From positions 496,001 to 560,000 of the forward strand of contig JANFAH010000020.1 of NCBI GenBank assembly GCA_024663395.1: 64,000 bases of DNA, written 5' to 3'. Shown in pieces: positions 21,802 to 32,311 of this stretch. This DNA is from Pisolithus tinctorius (taxonomy: Eukaryota > Basidiomycota > Agaricomycetes > Boletales > Pisolithaceae). The position numbers and the translations under genes are program-made. Numbering within the stretch: position 1 is the stretch's first letter; every line of letters starts with the position of its first letter. The notes below the pieces were generated by a model. That model saw only the letters and a list, made by a program, of their open reading frames with translations, had not been told where the DNA came from and searched no databases.

Positions 21802-23014
21802 CTAGGTAGTAGGTCGTCCATCCGCGGTGATTGACACATGGGAACAGTGCACCGACTGATGTACGTTGGCACGCATGTAGTACGCCAGGCATGCTCTGTC
21901 ACCGTCTACAGCTCCCACCCCATGCTCCAATGCTGAACCTGAAAATGAAATGATGGTCCCTGGGTTGTAGTGCAGCCGCAGATTCAGCGTTGGAATGACA
22001 AAGTCCAAAGGTGGGTAGTCGCCCACGGTTACCAGCAGGTCATACCATGGATCCTGTCCATTGATATCCCTGTGGTAACAAGTTGCCCGATTCACCATCA
22101 CGGACATGCTGCTATACGTGGAGCTCCATATCGGCAGTATGGAGCTCATATCTGAATCCACCCTGCTGTTCCGCCTGTTTGCCAAGGCGGATCAATGCTT
22201 CCCTGCCATCTGCATACATTCGCGGGTGGATGACATGCAGGATCGCAGATAACAGGGCATTGGTGTCGGACATTTGGTCGACCCATTCCCTTGTAGAAGT
22301 GTTTTCTGTCCTGGATTTGAGCAGCCGTGAGGCTTCCGGGAAGCCATTTTGGGGCTTCAAGACGGATGAGCGCTTTATTTACAAGGCGAGCAATGATCAC
22401 CCACCCCACGACCCTGTTGAAACCATGCGGGTGACAGGTTGATGGCGCCTTTCAACTCAGCATCATCACGGAAATATGACTTGTCCGTCCGCCATGCCTG
22501 TGGGGAAGCCTTTATGCTCTCCCGCAGTGGTTCCCTCAGAAGATGAAGGCAGTTCCATACGTCGGCCTGCCATTCCATTCAGTCAGTAGAATATGAGATT
22601 CTGCATTTCCTTACCCTTCTTTTTGGGCTGAGAGCATCCGGCAAATACCATACGTGGATGGTGTTTGAGTCGGTCACCAGAATGGACAGCTCAGTCACTT
22701 CCACGTATCTCTCAGCAGCTTCTGCATTGCAGGTTTTTCCACCCTGATTTTTCCTGATGTTGACTGTGGAAAGATGAAAACTTCCATCGCACCATTATGA
22801 TGGACGTACTTGGGCGACGATAGGCCTGTGAGATTACTGATGATATGCGATCCGCTTCACATAACACTGGAAATGGAATCGATATATCTGGAAGGGCGTG
22901 AGGTCCGCTGAATACCTCCTCTTGAAACCTCGCTTTCATGTATGACGCAATGCAGTCTGTTAGTTCCATTCGCCATCCGTGGGGGATTTTAGACATGTCT
23001 TGCGTAGTATTCAT
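21802..23014 (-). CDS. TET/JBP-like 2OG-Fe(II) dioxygenase, KDZ-1 cargo
   Basis: Starting at ATG 23014 the reverse strand reads WRMELTDCIASYMKARFQEE, HALPDISIPFPVLCEADRIS, then ERYVEVTELSILVTDSNTIH, VWYLPDALSPKRR|intron (about 22622), then DKSYFRDDAELKGAINLSP, EWVDQMSDTNALLSAIL, HVIHPRMYADGREALIRLG and the catalytic core. The core has CYHRDINGQDPWYD with the iron-binding H-x-D near 22070, DLLVTVGDYPPLDF, YNPGTIISFSGSALEHGVG with the second iron His, and GDRACLAYYMR with the Arg that binds 2-oxoglutarate. This is the arrangement of the fungal TET/JBP clade found in KDZ elements, whose characterised members oxidise 5-methylcytosine in DNA; substrate here is inferred. One extra base near 22168 (CAGG where KDZ-2 implies CGG) breaks the frame just before the core. 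Exons were joined by eye. Confidence 0.75.
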
Positions 23015-23109
23015 GCTTGGGGTGGATGAGGTCAGAGTTGTATAGCAGGCGAGCCGCTTGCAGCTTGTTGGAAAATTATGGCATGTTGGGATGCTTGCCT
23101 CAATATTTT

Positions 23110-24851
23110 ACTGTGATCCAATCAATATGTTGTGATGCCATACATGCTATTGGTGTTGGGCCCGTCTTATGTTGCGACAGGGGTGGATCTTACTAGATGG
23201 ACCCATCCTTGTTTTATGGCAATATAAAAGATATTACTGAAGGGCCATCCATACGTTATGACCATATAAATAATACTGCTGAAGGGCCCATCGTCCATGT
23301 GTTGTGACCTTGTAATTGATATTACTGATGGGCCCATCCTTATGTTGCGACAGGGGCGTATCTTTCTAGATGGGCCCGTCCATGTGTTGTGACCATGTAA
23401 TTGATATTACTGATGGGCCCGTCTATGTGTTGTGACACTGTAAATGATATTACTGACAGGCCCATCCTTATGTTGTGACAGGCATACATCTTGCTATTGA
23501 CGGGCCCATCCATGTGTTGTGACATTGTAAATGATATTACTGACGGGCCCGTCTTTATGTTGCAACAGGCATACATGTTGCTATTGACGGGCCCATCCAT
23601 GTGTTGTGACATTGAAAATGATATTACTGATGGGCCCGTCCTTATGTTGCGACAGGGGCGCATCTTACTAGACAGGCCCGTCTATGTGTTGTGACATTGT
23701 AAATGATATTACTGATGGGCCTGTCTTTATGTTGCGACAGGCATACGTGTTGCTATTGACGGGCCTGTCCATGTGTTGTGACATTGTAAATGATATTACT
23801 GACAGGCCTGTCTTTATGTTGCGACAGGCATACGTGTTGCTATTAGATGGGCCCGTCCATGTATTGTGACCGTGTAATTGATATTACTGACAGGCCCGTC
23901 CTTATGTTGCGACAGGGGCGTATCTTACTAGACGGGCCCGTCTATGTGCTGTGACACTGTAAATGATATTACTGACAGGCCCGTCTTTATGTTGCGACAG
24001 GCATACATGTTGCTATTGATGGGCCCATCCATGTGCTGTGACCATGTAATTGACCTTGCTGAAAGGCCCGTCTTTATGTTGTGACACAGGTGCATCTTAC
24101 TAGATGGGCCCATCCATGTGTTGTGACCCTGTAAATGATATATATTGAAGGGCCCATCTTTATGTTGCGACAGGTACATCTTACTATGGACGGGCCCGCC
24201 CATGTGTTGTGATGGTATAAATGATATTATGGAAGGGCCCATCCATATGTTTTGACACTATAAATGATATTACTGATGGGCCCGTCTTTATGTTGTGGCA
24301 GGGATGCATCTTACTAGATGGGCCCGTCTATGTGCTGTGACGCTGTCAATGATATTACTGACAGGCCCATCCTTATGTTGCGACAGGCGTACATTTTGCT
24401 ATGGACGGGCCCATCTATATGTTGTGACAGTGGTATATTATCCCAAAGACGGGCCCTTCCATATGCTGCCAACTCTGTAATCTATCATAGAGGGGCCCCT
24501 CTTTATGTTGTGACCCTATAAAGCATATGATGGGCGGGCCCATCCATATGTTGCGACCTTCTTCATGATACAATAGGCGGGCCCGTCCATGTCTTACAGT
24601 AGCTCAGCATACTTACTTGGTCACGGGCCCATCTATATGTTGCAGCATCCTTACCCTCCACAGGCCCTCCCATATGTTGTGGAATTGCACTTACGGGCCC
24701 ATACATATGTTGCTCTCACTATAGGCCCTCAGGCCTGTCCATGTGTCATGGCTAATCTATTTAGACAGGCCCGTCACAGGGTCTATATAAGTGTTGGCAT
24801 TTTGGCATGCAGGCTACCTATATGTTGTGACTAAATGGACTACATGGGGTC
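23110..24851. repeat. KDZ-1 right terminal array
   Basis: GGGCCC-centred palindromes recur every 43-44 bp (for example 23502, 23545, 23589). Two spacer types alternate: TTATGTTGCGACAGGCATAC...TTGCTATT and CATGTGTTGTGACATTGTAA...GATATTACT. It is the reverse complement in design of 6940-8590. The outermost 200 bp lack the regular units and carry GGGTCTATATAAGTG, a possible TATA box firing inward or outward, and end GACTACATGGGGTC. Confidence 0.9.
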
Positions 24852-24858
24852 GAGATAT
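24852..24858. repeat. Putative target-site duplication, right of KDZ-1
   Basis: GAGATAT directly follows the GGGGTC terminus and matches 6932-6938 on the far side. From here to about 25330 the sequence is unique, CpG-rich and holds no gene I can support. Confidence 0.5.
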
Positions 24859-25329
24859 GCACACAACACAGCGAGAACCCAGGGTCCGAACCCAATCCTT
24901 CGAGAAGGACATGCCTGGTAGGGAATCTGATTCGGAATCGATACGTGGAACCCGAACACTGGGACAAGGACGGTTAGTAATATTAAACTGTAACGATAAG
25001 AATTCCCTCCAGAAATAACGCCACTTCGGTCCCTCCGTACCGATTTACGGTACGAAAATACTGTCATGCTGTATGGCTATAGCCTCTGCATGTCCCAGGA
25101 ATATCAATCAATGGCAGCTCGGCATCAAGAACAAAAACTCACTTACCGCATATGCATCGACTTTGTAACTCGCAAAACTGAGTCGCAATTTACGGACAGA
25201 ACATGCTAAGTCGCGGGCAGAAGAGTTGAGGCGTCGCTGCTGGACGGGGACAAGGCAGTCGTGAGTGATTCTCAGGAATACGACTCTCAACAACGTTTCA
25301 ACTATGAAAGACGTGAAAATCAAGGCTCA

Positions 25330-25690
25330 GATGGTCCTAAGAGCGGACACTCAGCATCCATCTCAGCCCGCTTCTTAATTTCGCACGCGGTGACATCATA
25401 AACTCGACGACGCATCGCGGTCATGTTGGCCGTCCATACCCATACGCGACAGAATGACAATCCCCGCAATTGGGGTGCTCCAGTCGATGACGGTCGGCGC
25501 AGCCCAGAAGTAAGGGAGTTGGGGGAAAGAACTAAGAGTGGCATGCCCCTTTGTTTCTTCGTCCGTAGACCCATCGGAGCAGGGAAGATTGGGGAGGGGA
25601 TAGTTGCATCGCAATAGACAAAGAGGTATAAAAATACAAAAGAGTCACCGGCGTCGCAGACGAGGGAGGCGGTCGTTCGCGCAAGGACTG
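25330..25690 (-). pseudogene. Cerato-platanin pseudogene
   Basis: The reverse strand encodes LPCSDGSTDEETKGHATLSS and FPQLPYFWAAPTVIDW, which align with LACSDGSNGLESKGYTTLSS and FPYLGGASTIANW of the intact cerato-platanin at 27580. After IDW the frame changes, the CG-x-C motif is altered and the C-terminus (INVLALD...CGL) is lost. No signal peptide is readable upstream. Cerato-platanins are small secreted cysteine-rich proteins of fungal cell walls with expansin-like fold. This looks like a decayed paralogue 2 kb from the living copy. Confidence 0.75.
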
Positions 25691-25699
25691 GAATCAAGA

Positions 25700-27579
25700 G
25701 GGAGAAAGTGGAAGTACGGCATCATAGTCTTTGAGGAACGGGACTCGTGTCGATCGTTGGGATCGGCTCGGATGGGGAGGTAGATGGAGGGAGGGAGTCT
25801 GACAGCATCTCAATTTCATGGTCTGCACGGTGCTCCAGCAGCGCATGGGATTCAGAGATTGTATTGCCGGGGAATTTCATCGATACAACGCAGATAGCAT
25901 GCCCAAACAACCGTAGAGACAATGCTGCACTTGAAGGAAAAATTGTACGCGTTCAACAGATTGTGAAAACACGCTGAGGATACGGCGGCGCCACATCCTT
26001 TGAAGTTCCCAACCTTACATCCACATCCTGCCTGCGGTAAATCTATCAACTGGACGTTCGACCTGAGAAAACATGGAGAACCCCTACAGCGGAAGGCAAG
26101 GTTGTCACCAACATCTCGCGGCAACGTTTTTGTCTGGATTTTCCGTTCCCGTCGGAAATTGACATCGCAGTCATGATGCCGCTCTCGCACGGTTGTGAGA
26201 AAAGTCGTCGACAACACGCGCCATTGCTGTATCGGCTCGCTGTTGTCTCGCTGACTTGCTAGTACTCCCGTCGAGGTCGTATGCCTTGCTGCAAGGACGA
26301 GCACGATTGGAGGGCCGTGCATGACAAGCAATATCATCATATGGCAGGTTCAGTGCTTCTGCGGTGTGTTCCCATTTTAGTTTCGAGCCCATGGCGGTCA
26401 CCCCTTCTCCAAATCGTCGCTCGTATACGACCCCATCAAAAATTAGAGTGGTTGACTCGTTGATCAGGAAACGGCTGCCACTCGTTGATCGCTTTCCCAC
26501 TGAACTCTTGTTACGTGTTAGGTACCCAAGCAGTGTCTTGTAAGGGGAAGCAAGATGTCGGTACAGCGCTACGCTGCTGGAGGGATATCGAAGCACCCCA
26601 ACCCCGCGGAGCTACACCGGGCGCGTTGACAATAACAACATAGCAGTCTAGAAGACCCGTTTAAAGAGGAGCGGATGCCGCCTAATCAACGTGCTGAGTT
26701 GGTCGATACTGCGGGTCACGACCCAAGCCGAAAGTGGACTTCATCTTGGAACTTAGATGTCGAACTGATTGCTCAGGATTTTCTTTGAAAGTGGTAAGTG
26801 GCTTTCGATGTTCGCTCACTAGAATGGTGTTACCATCCTACCAGGTGCTTCCCTTGCGTTCTTTCGTGAAAAAGGTTTCCCTTGCACTGTGAGGGACGTG
26901 AGATTTTTCGAAGTTGACAGGGTCCTCCCCGACAACCCACCGTGCGATGGCTATCAATCCACAGGAGTCGTGATTCTGCCCTAACTCTAGGGTTCTTCAA
27001 TTTCGAAATGCGAATCGTTTGCGCTGCGATAACATTCGATCCAGCATTTTATGTCGCATGATCGTCCATTCATGGCAGGTTCGTAGAGTTCTGGTTTCTG
27101 GAGCAGGTGAAGGAGCTTCAGGGGTTGAAGCTTCAATCCAATGTGGCTTGTTTTGTATTTGACCAAGTGCTGAAGGTCTATTAAGGCAATTTCGTATCCG
27201 TCATATTGTTCGAACGTTCTCTCCGTAACGATCTTTGCAACGAATGAGACGAGAAGTTGGGAAAATGCCTACTTGCGGACTGTGCGTACAAACGATCGAC
27301 GAGAGTCTGGATTGAAAATGTCTGTTGGAAGCAGAAGGAAGTGCCTAGATGTTATACAAACCACGCATCAAGTCCAAGGTACCGATAAAGGCACCGACAA
27401 CATCCTGGGACAAGATGTCCTAGTGAAAGATATAACAAGAAGCCTGTATTCTAAGCAAAGGATCAACCGGTCCATGTACAGAACTCGATACATCGCCAAG
27501 AAATACAGAAAAGTACCCGTAACGCTGATCCCTGCTAACGTGCCGCTCGCAAGGTTAACTGCGCCGTCACATCCCATCC
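25700..27579. other. No supportable gene
   Basis: CpG-normal, apparently single-copy DNA. The largest reverse-strand frames (25852-26340 and 26171-26596, overlapping) encode no domain I know. A peptide around 26370-26440 (YERRFGEGVTAMGSKLKWEH) has ordinary coding composition and could be an exon. Without homologues I leave it unassigned. Confidence 0.4.
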
Positions 27580-28002
27580 TCACAAGCCACATTCACTGGC
27601 GGGCACCTCAGCGGAAGTGACCTCCACTCTCCCTAATGCGCTTGCCTGCCCATTCGTCAGTACGTTCATCGCCTGCGGTGACACCGTAAACCCATCCTCC
27701 GACACATCCAGTGCAAGGACGTTGATAGTGTTTTTTGCATACGTGATAGCACAACATTTGCCGCAGTTAGGATCGTTCCAGTTCGCGATGGTTGATGCGC
27801 CCCCGAGGTAAGGGAAATTGGAAAAGGAGCTAAGGGTGGTGTACCCTTTGCTTTCGAGTCCGTTGGACCCGTCAGAGCAGGCGAGACTGGAGAGGGGACA
27901 ACTGGAATCGCCATAGATGGCGTCATAGGCGAGAAAAGTGGACATCTGCCCGAGAACAGGCGTGGAGAGGAAGAATGCGTAAGTGAAGTAGAGGTACAGC
28001 AT
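27580..28002 (-). CDS. Cerato-platanin family secreted protein
   Basis: 140 codons, no intron needed. The start at 28002 gives a signal peptide (MLYLYFTYAFFLSTPVLGQ). The mature protein holds LACSDGSNGLESKGYTTLSS, FPYLGGASTIANWNDPNCGKC, KNTINVLALDVSEDGF and NVLTNGQASALGRVEVTSA, ending in the family-typical CGL. This order matches the cerato-platanin family (about 120 mature residues with paired cysteines). Extra cysteines at SSC and CC are unusual. An in-frame upstream ATG (about 28099) would bury the signal peptide and lies only some 20 nt below the TATA box, so I prefer 28002. Cerato-platanins bind chitin oligomers and loosen polysaccharides, act in the wall or outside the cell, and can be recognised by plants. 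Among the few intact host genes here. Confidence 0.9.
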   Translation of the reverse strand: MLYLYFTYAFFLSTPVLGQMSTFLAYDAIYGDSSCPLSSLACSDGSNGLESKGYTTLSSFSNFPYLGGASTIANWNDPNCGKCCAITYAKNTINVLALDVSEDGFTVSPQAMNVLTNGQASALGRVEVTSAEVPASECGL

Positions 28003-28110
28003 TGTCTGGAGATGGCGCTTGTCTCGGTCGCAGGGATGAGGTTGGGTGAGGAGTTTGGCCTGGAAGACCGACAGAGGCACGAGTCTGGTAAAGTATCGCA
28101 TCGTCGACGC

Positions 28111-28120
28111 CTTTATATAT
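28111..28120 (-). promoter_or_regulatory. TATA box of the cerato-platanin gene
   Basis: ATATATAAAG on the reverse strand lies about 110 nt upstream of the chosen start codon at 28002. Confidence 0.6.
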
Positions 28121-28259
28121 TTTCTTATCGCGGGATTAGGCTTATGGTGGCAGACGGTCATATGGAGATCCATGTACATTGCAGACTTCTGACAGAGATC
28201 CTCCTTTCTCTGGCACCTGTGGAACGGCGGGGATGAGCGGAGCACATGGTAACTTTGCA

Positions 28260-29656
28260 CTCGAGAATGTGATACGAAGCTCGCTGTGAGGTGGATATGT
28301 TTTTCAGTTCCTTCTTTGGAGCACGCTCAAGATGACTTGGCATGTGAAGAAGTGTTTGGTAAGAAGTCCATACAGTAGAGCGTCGGGAGGCTCACCCAAC
28401 TATCGCATCAAAAAGCCGTACATATCTGTTTCAGGTCCCTACATTGAACGACAGGGAGCACTTAGTCGCGATGGGACACGTCGACATAATGTGCTCGACC
28501 AAGACATGGCCAGAATGAAGTTGCTCAGTACACTCCCGGTTCACTCGACACTTACCGGCTATGGTGGATGTGATCCTAAGGCAAGACGGGCAAACGTGCA
28601 CGGTATGTAAGTGCGAAGGTCCTTCAGAATGATTGGGTTGAGCTTTAGATTCCGGTCCCAGCGGGTCGTACCCTGGTTTTGCGGATCTCCACCCCTAGGG
28701 CGTCCAAACGGCTTAACAGGAACTGGATGTACGCTACGTCGTCTATTTATGAGCAGCTGCTCATCGTCCCATAAGATTTCCTTGATTCTGTGCCATTTTT
28801 GTGCAGGATTCGACGTCCTCGCTCCCGAAGAACGTTGCTACAATAACGGAAGCAGCAATATTGAGGTGCCAGGCCTGCCAGCTTGGCCGTGGTCGAAGAA
28901 GCGTATGGTGATCATTGTCGCAGAATCGGAGATGATAGTGGAACACACCATGAATACCCCCGGGAGGACTAGTAGGTCGCCGTCGACCACTATGTGCATT
29001 ATGTTTACCCGGATGTACATGGGGCGAAGTTCGACCGGATGTCCACCATGATGTGTTAGTTGTACCAGGACAAGAGTGGTGGGTGACCGCCAGGCAGGAG
29101 GTCGTTGCTTTTATATTTTCTCTCTTCCCTGACGTGAGGTTGTGCCTGCGATGCGGTCCACAGCAGGTGCTCGGATTTCAGCACGAATGTACATTCGTAG
29201 GCAATGGAAAGGTGTTTGTGCATCTTTTACTATCGCTACTTTGCAAAGCAGACTCAACAGAGGTTCATTATTTGGTCACAGCTAGCTACCATTCTGTGAG
29301 GTCAGATTCGTGTGACAGGGATTCGAGGAAGCGTCTTGAAGTGTGCCGGACAGTTACACTCGCAGGCAGAGGTACTGTCGCATATCCCTCGTGCATGTTC
29401 GCGCTGTCATACTACTCACTGCGGTGTTACCGAGTACTCTTGGACCAGACAGTTCCGACAAATCCACCAGCACACCAGGTTGTCGCAAACGACTCGGAGT
29501 AGATTTCAATGACATCATTAGTAACCACATACCTCCGCGAATTCTTTTGCGTCCACGGTGGCTGTTGCCAGGGACTGATCTCCAAGAAATGAATGTCGAT
29601 ATTCCGATGCTAAGTGTCCCGAGAGTACATATGCATGTTATGATACAGTAACAGAT
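28260..29656. other. No supportable gene
   Basis: Unique CpG-normal DNA. Forward frames at 28611-29051 and 29053-29502 and a reverse frame at 28838-29020 (with a hydrophobic stretch LLVLPGVFMVCSTIIS) show no recognisable domain. No repeats matching the rest of the window were seen. Confidence 0.4.
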
Positions 29657-30309
29657 CTAACAGAGATTGGGAAAAAACAGAAACAAGATCACAACGAGCA
29701 CTACGCAGACAAAGAGCACAGCAGTTACTACTATCTTCATCCAAAGTATATTACCGTACCAGACAGCGACAAGCCATGCAATGCAACCGCAGGCCTCCCC
29801 AACGAACAGGAAGACAGTTGGCATCACCAACAACGCGACAGCGATAGAGCGTTCGAAGTTGCCCTCGATTCGCTATAGTTATTGGTTGTTACCAAAGCGA
29901 CAGGAATCATCGACAACAGTGACCACACTGACCTCAATAGAATCCTCGGTTATGACGCCCAAGTACATGATTAAGCCAAGACCACACGCAGTAGATATTA
30001 TAGTACTCCCACAAGCCCCCCCGATAAAAAGGTATGGGACTTTATTGTCCCAGGCTGCGTAGGTGACTGGGGGAGGAGCAGTCAAAAATGAAATAGTGGT
30101 CCTTGCATTGCGACAGAGTGAGTATACAAGGAGTACATCAGTGCAACTCAGTTTGGGACGTACGAGACTGCAAGGGCGGAAACGACGGTTAGGTTTTTCG
30201 TGCGTTCCATTAATTTGTCTCTGAGCTCCGTGAACTTCTTGCCTTTGAGCTTGCCAATCTCGCCAAGTGAAGGAGCGCCAAGTAAGAGAAGGGAAACAGC
30301 TGTTTGCAT
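29657..30309 (-). CDS. Predicted four-helix membrane protein, three exons
   Basis: Exons by eye: 30309-30164, 30101-29933 and 29872-29657 (reverse strand), 176 residues. Both introns (62 and 60 nt) have GT-AG ends (GTACGT...GCAAG; GTCAGT...TATAG) and keep phase perfectly. The N-terminus is MQTAVSLLLLGAPSLGEIGK and KFTELRDKLMERTKNLTVVS. After it come four hydrophobic segments: TISFLTAPPPVTYAAW, PYLFIGGACGSTIISTACGL with IMYLGV, SIAVALLVMPTVFLFVGEAC with IAWLVAVWYG, and KIVVTAVLFVCVVLVVILFL ending FFPNLC. I do not recognise a family with known function. The clean splicing argues for a real, selected gene. It stands alone, with a Copia gag fragment just upstream at 30358. Confidence 0.75.
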
Positions 30310-30357
30310 GGATGGTTGGAAATAGATAGACTGTTAGAAACGTCATCAATATACCAC

Positions 30358-30648
30358 TCAATACCACTCACATTTCCAGAGTGAGACCCAAATATTGTCC
30401 TTGCCCTTGCCCTTGTCCTTGTCCTTGCCCTTGCCCTTGCCCTTGTCTTTGTCCTTGTCCTGATCAGAATCAGTGGTGCATTCCAGAAGTGAGCTAAGTA
30501 TAATGGCTGCGAAGTCGTCATTCTTGACACACTGTCCAAGTGCAGCAAGCCGTTCGCGCAGTTTGCGCATCTTGTCGAGGTGAGCAAGGAAAGTGTCATC
30601 CGCAATATTCTTGTCGAAGTGATCAGGGACATCGTCATTCGCAAACAT
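30358..30648 (-). pseudogene. Copia gag fragment fused to KGKD repeats
   Basis: ATG 30648 opens a frame whose middle ([31 protein letters not shown]) matches the Copia gag at 5070-5687. It then degenerates into a Lys/Gly/Asp repeat from a CCTTGC/CCTTGT hexamer tract (30397-30462). Upstream (about 30738) the reverse strand has CACATAAAAGGAG, a TATA-like box. The surrounding 30690-30770 is similar to 42495-42570, so both derive from the same element's 5-prime region. Confidence 0.6.
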
Positions 30649-30659
30649 CGTGAGAGGAC

Positions 30660-32311
30660 GAAGGTGTAGAAATTGGGCTACAACTGGAGTGAGGTGAGGG
30701 CGTGAGCTGAAGAAGGTCCTGACCTTCTCCTTTTATGTGCTACCTTCGATTTGCAATGAGGCATACGGCCACAGCCATAGGCGACTGAATAAAGCGCATA
30801 TAAACTAGTATAGGTAGCCCATGTGAGCCAAATATTATCACCACAGTGGTTGATCAATGAACGCTAAGCGCCGAGCATTAACCCTCTGAGAATAAACGTC
30901 CGTGGATCTAGCCACACATGCCCTCAACCCACAAGACAAATGCGCACTTGCAAGCTATGTAGGTGGAACCGAGATATGTGTGAACGTGGAGTCTGTTCCG
31001 AAGAAATTTATGACTGTGTCTAGATATTAGATGCATTCCCAAAGCAAAGGCGCGATCACAACCCAATAATGATGCGTAGTTGTACATATTTTTTTCTCTC
31101 TTTTTTATGCTTGGCTGCTGTAATTCGGAATGAACTGGCATACCGGTAATACAAGAATCAGTACTTGCAATTGATCCGAAATGAGAAATTGTAATCTAGT
31201 AACGACAAACATGAGGAGACGGTGCGGAAGAGCTTCCTTCAGGGACTTCCATGCGTTGAGAACATCCCTGACCGGTGTGTAATTTACAACGTGTCCGCTC
31301 GAACTACCCACCTAGAAGCACTATATCTCTAGCGAATAGTTTCAATTTCAAATGTTGACGGAGACTGACTCACCGGGAGCCTTTAACGAAGTTTGTGGCT
31401 TTTTGCATAACGAGCCTTAGGAAAATTTTGTGAAGACCATGCGACGCAACGCTTCCAGTTGCCAATTGTCGCCAAACACATCAGCAGGTTTAACATGTTG
31501 CTTACGTACTTCATTATGGTTCCGGGTAGGAATAGAATCTACTCCCGCTATCAATTCTTTCATGCTCCACTGTAGTATGTAGGACTTCGTAGGATATCCG
31601 ATCGATCGCCACTTTCCTTATGCGAAGCGCGTGCCCACGGCTGCTCTAACACGTGGTTAGCACCACCACGCAGCAATGGATAGTCATCAAAGCATGACGA
31701 TTGGTTATAGCGGCTTTGATGTGTATCCAAGAGCGAAAACGTTGAGAACGGCGAGCAAGCGTATTATGTAAGCGCCTTCGACGTCCACGCTGAAGTGACT
31801 GTTGCCAAGGGCTGTATTCTAACTGATTCCTCGCAATTTCATAGTCTACACTGTCCGCAGTTGCTCGTAGACTTTATTTTCAATTTTTAATTCCACTTCC
31901 CTTGTTTAGGCCGCGGCCTCAGGCCGGGACAACACTAATTCTAATATATAAATTTCATTATTCCAATTCCAAGTGTCCAGATGTGTGCAGTGTGTCAGTG
32001 GATGTGTGGATATATGGATTGTTGTACTTGTGCATCTCAGTAGGTTAAACGTACCCCTTCCATACATAATGGTTGCACTTGTTTCAGGTGTGGAGTTATG
32101 TGATTTGGATGGATTTGGTGGTACTGGGGAGGAAGTGTTCCAAATTGTTTCAAGGATGGACATGCATCATACTTGTTTATGTGTTTTTTTGAGTTTTTGA
32201 GTGGATGTTTTAGTACCAAATTGACATTGCTCTGGCACACTGATAACTCATAGTTGACAAAAAAATCACTATGAGTTATGGGTTATAAAGATGAAATATT
32301 TCCCTGCACAC
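30660..32311. other. No supportable gene
   Basis: 30690-30770 is a Copia promoter-like repeat. 30780-31900 is unique CpG-containing DNA with no recognisable coding region. From about 31900 rightwards CpG becomes rare and the sequence takes on the TG/CA-rich character of the retroelement block. The last five bases, CACAC, are the target duplication of element X. Confidence 0.45.

Larger units (their letters stand above)
6940..24851. mobile_element. KDZ-1, composite ~17.9-kb KDZ transposon with cargo
   Basis: Two homologous arrays in inverted orientation (6940-8590 and 23110-24851) bracket five genes: a Zn2Cys6 protein (+), the KDZ transposase (-), two companion genes of unknown function (+,+) and a TET/JBP-like dioxygenase (-). 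The right terminus is defined by three independent copies of GACCCCATGTAGTC or its decayed forms (24851, 42571, 6792). GAGATAT flanks both ends. KDZ elements are DDE cut-and-paste DNA transposons of eukaryotes, and association of fungal KDZ elements with TET/JBP genes is known for the family. Treating the whole block as one mobile unit is my inference from the paired ends. The block is CpG-rich, unlike its neighbours, so it is likely young or protected. Scattered one-base indels in the coding parts may be real or assembly errors. Confidence 0.7.

Noticed and set aside
28099..28260. Upstream in-frame ATGs for the cerato-platanin gene
   Set aside because: They would place the signal peptide inside the protein and lie on or too close to the TATA box.
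30397..30462. KGKD/KDKG repeat as a functional lysine-rich protein tail
   Set aside because: It is a hexanucleotide expansion at the end of a truncated Copia gag frame.
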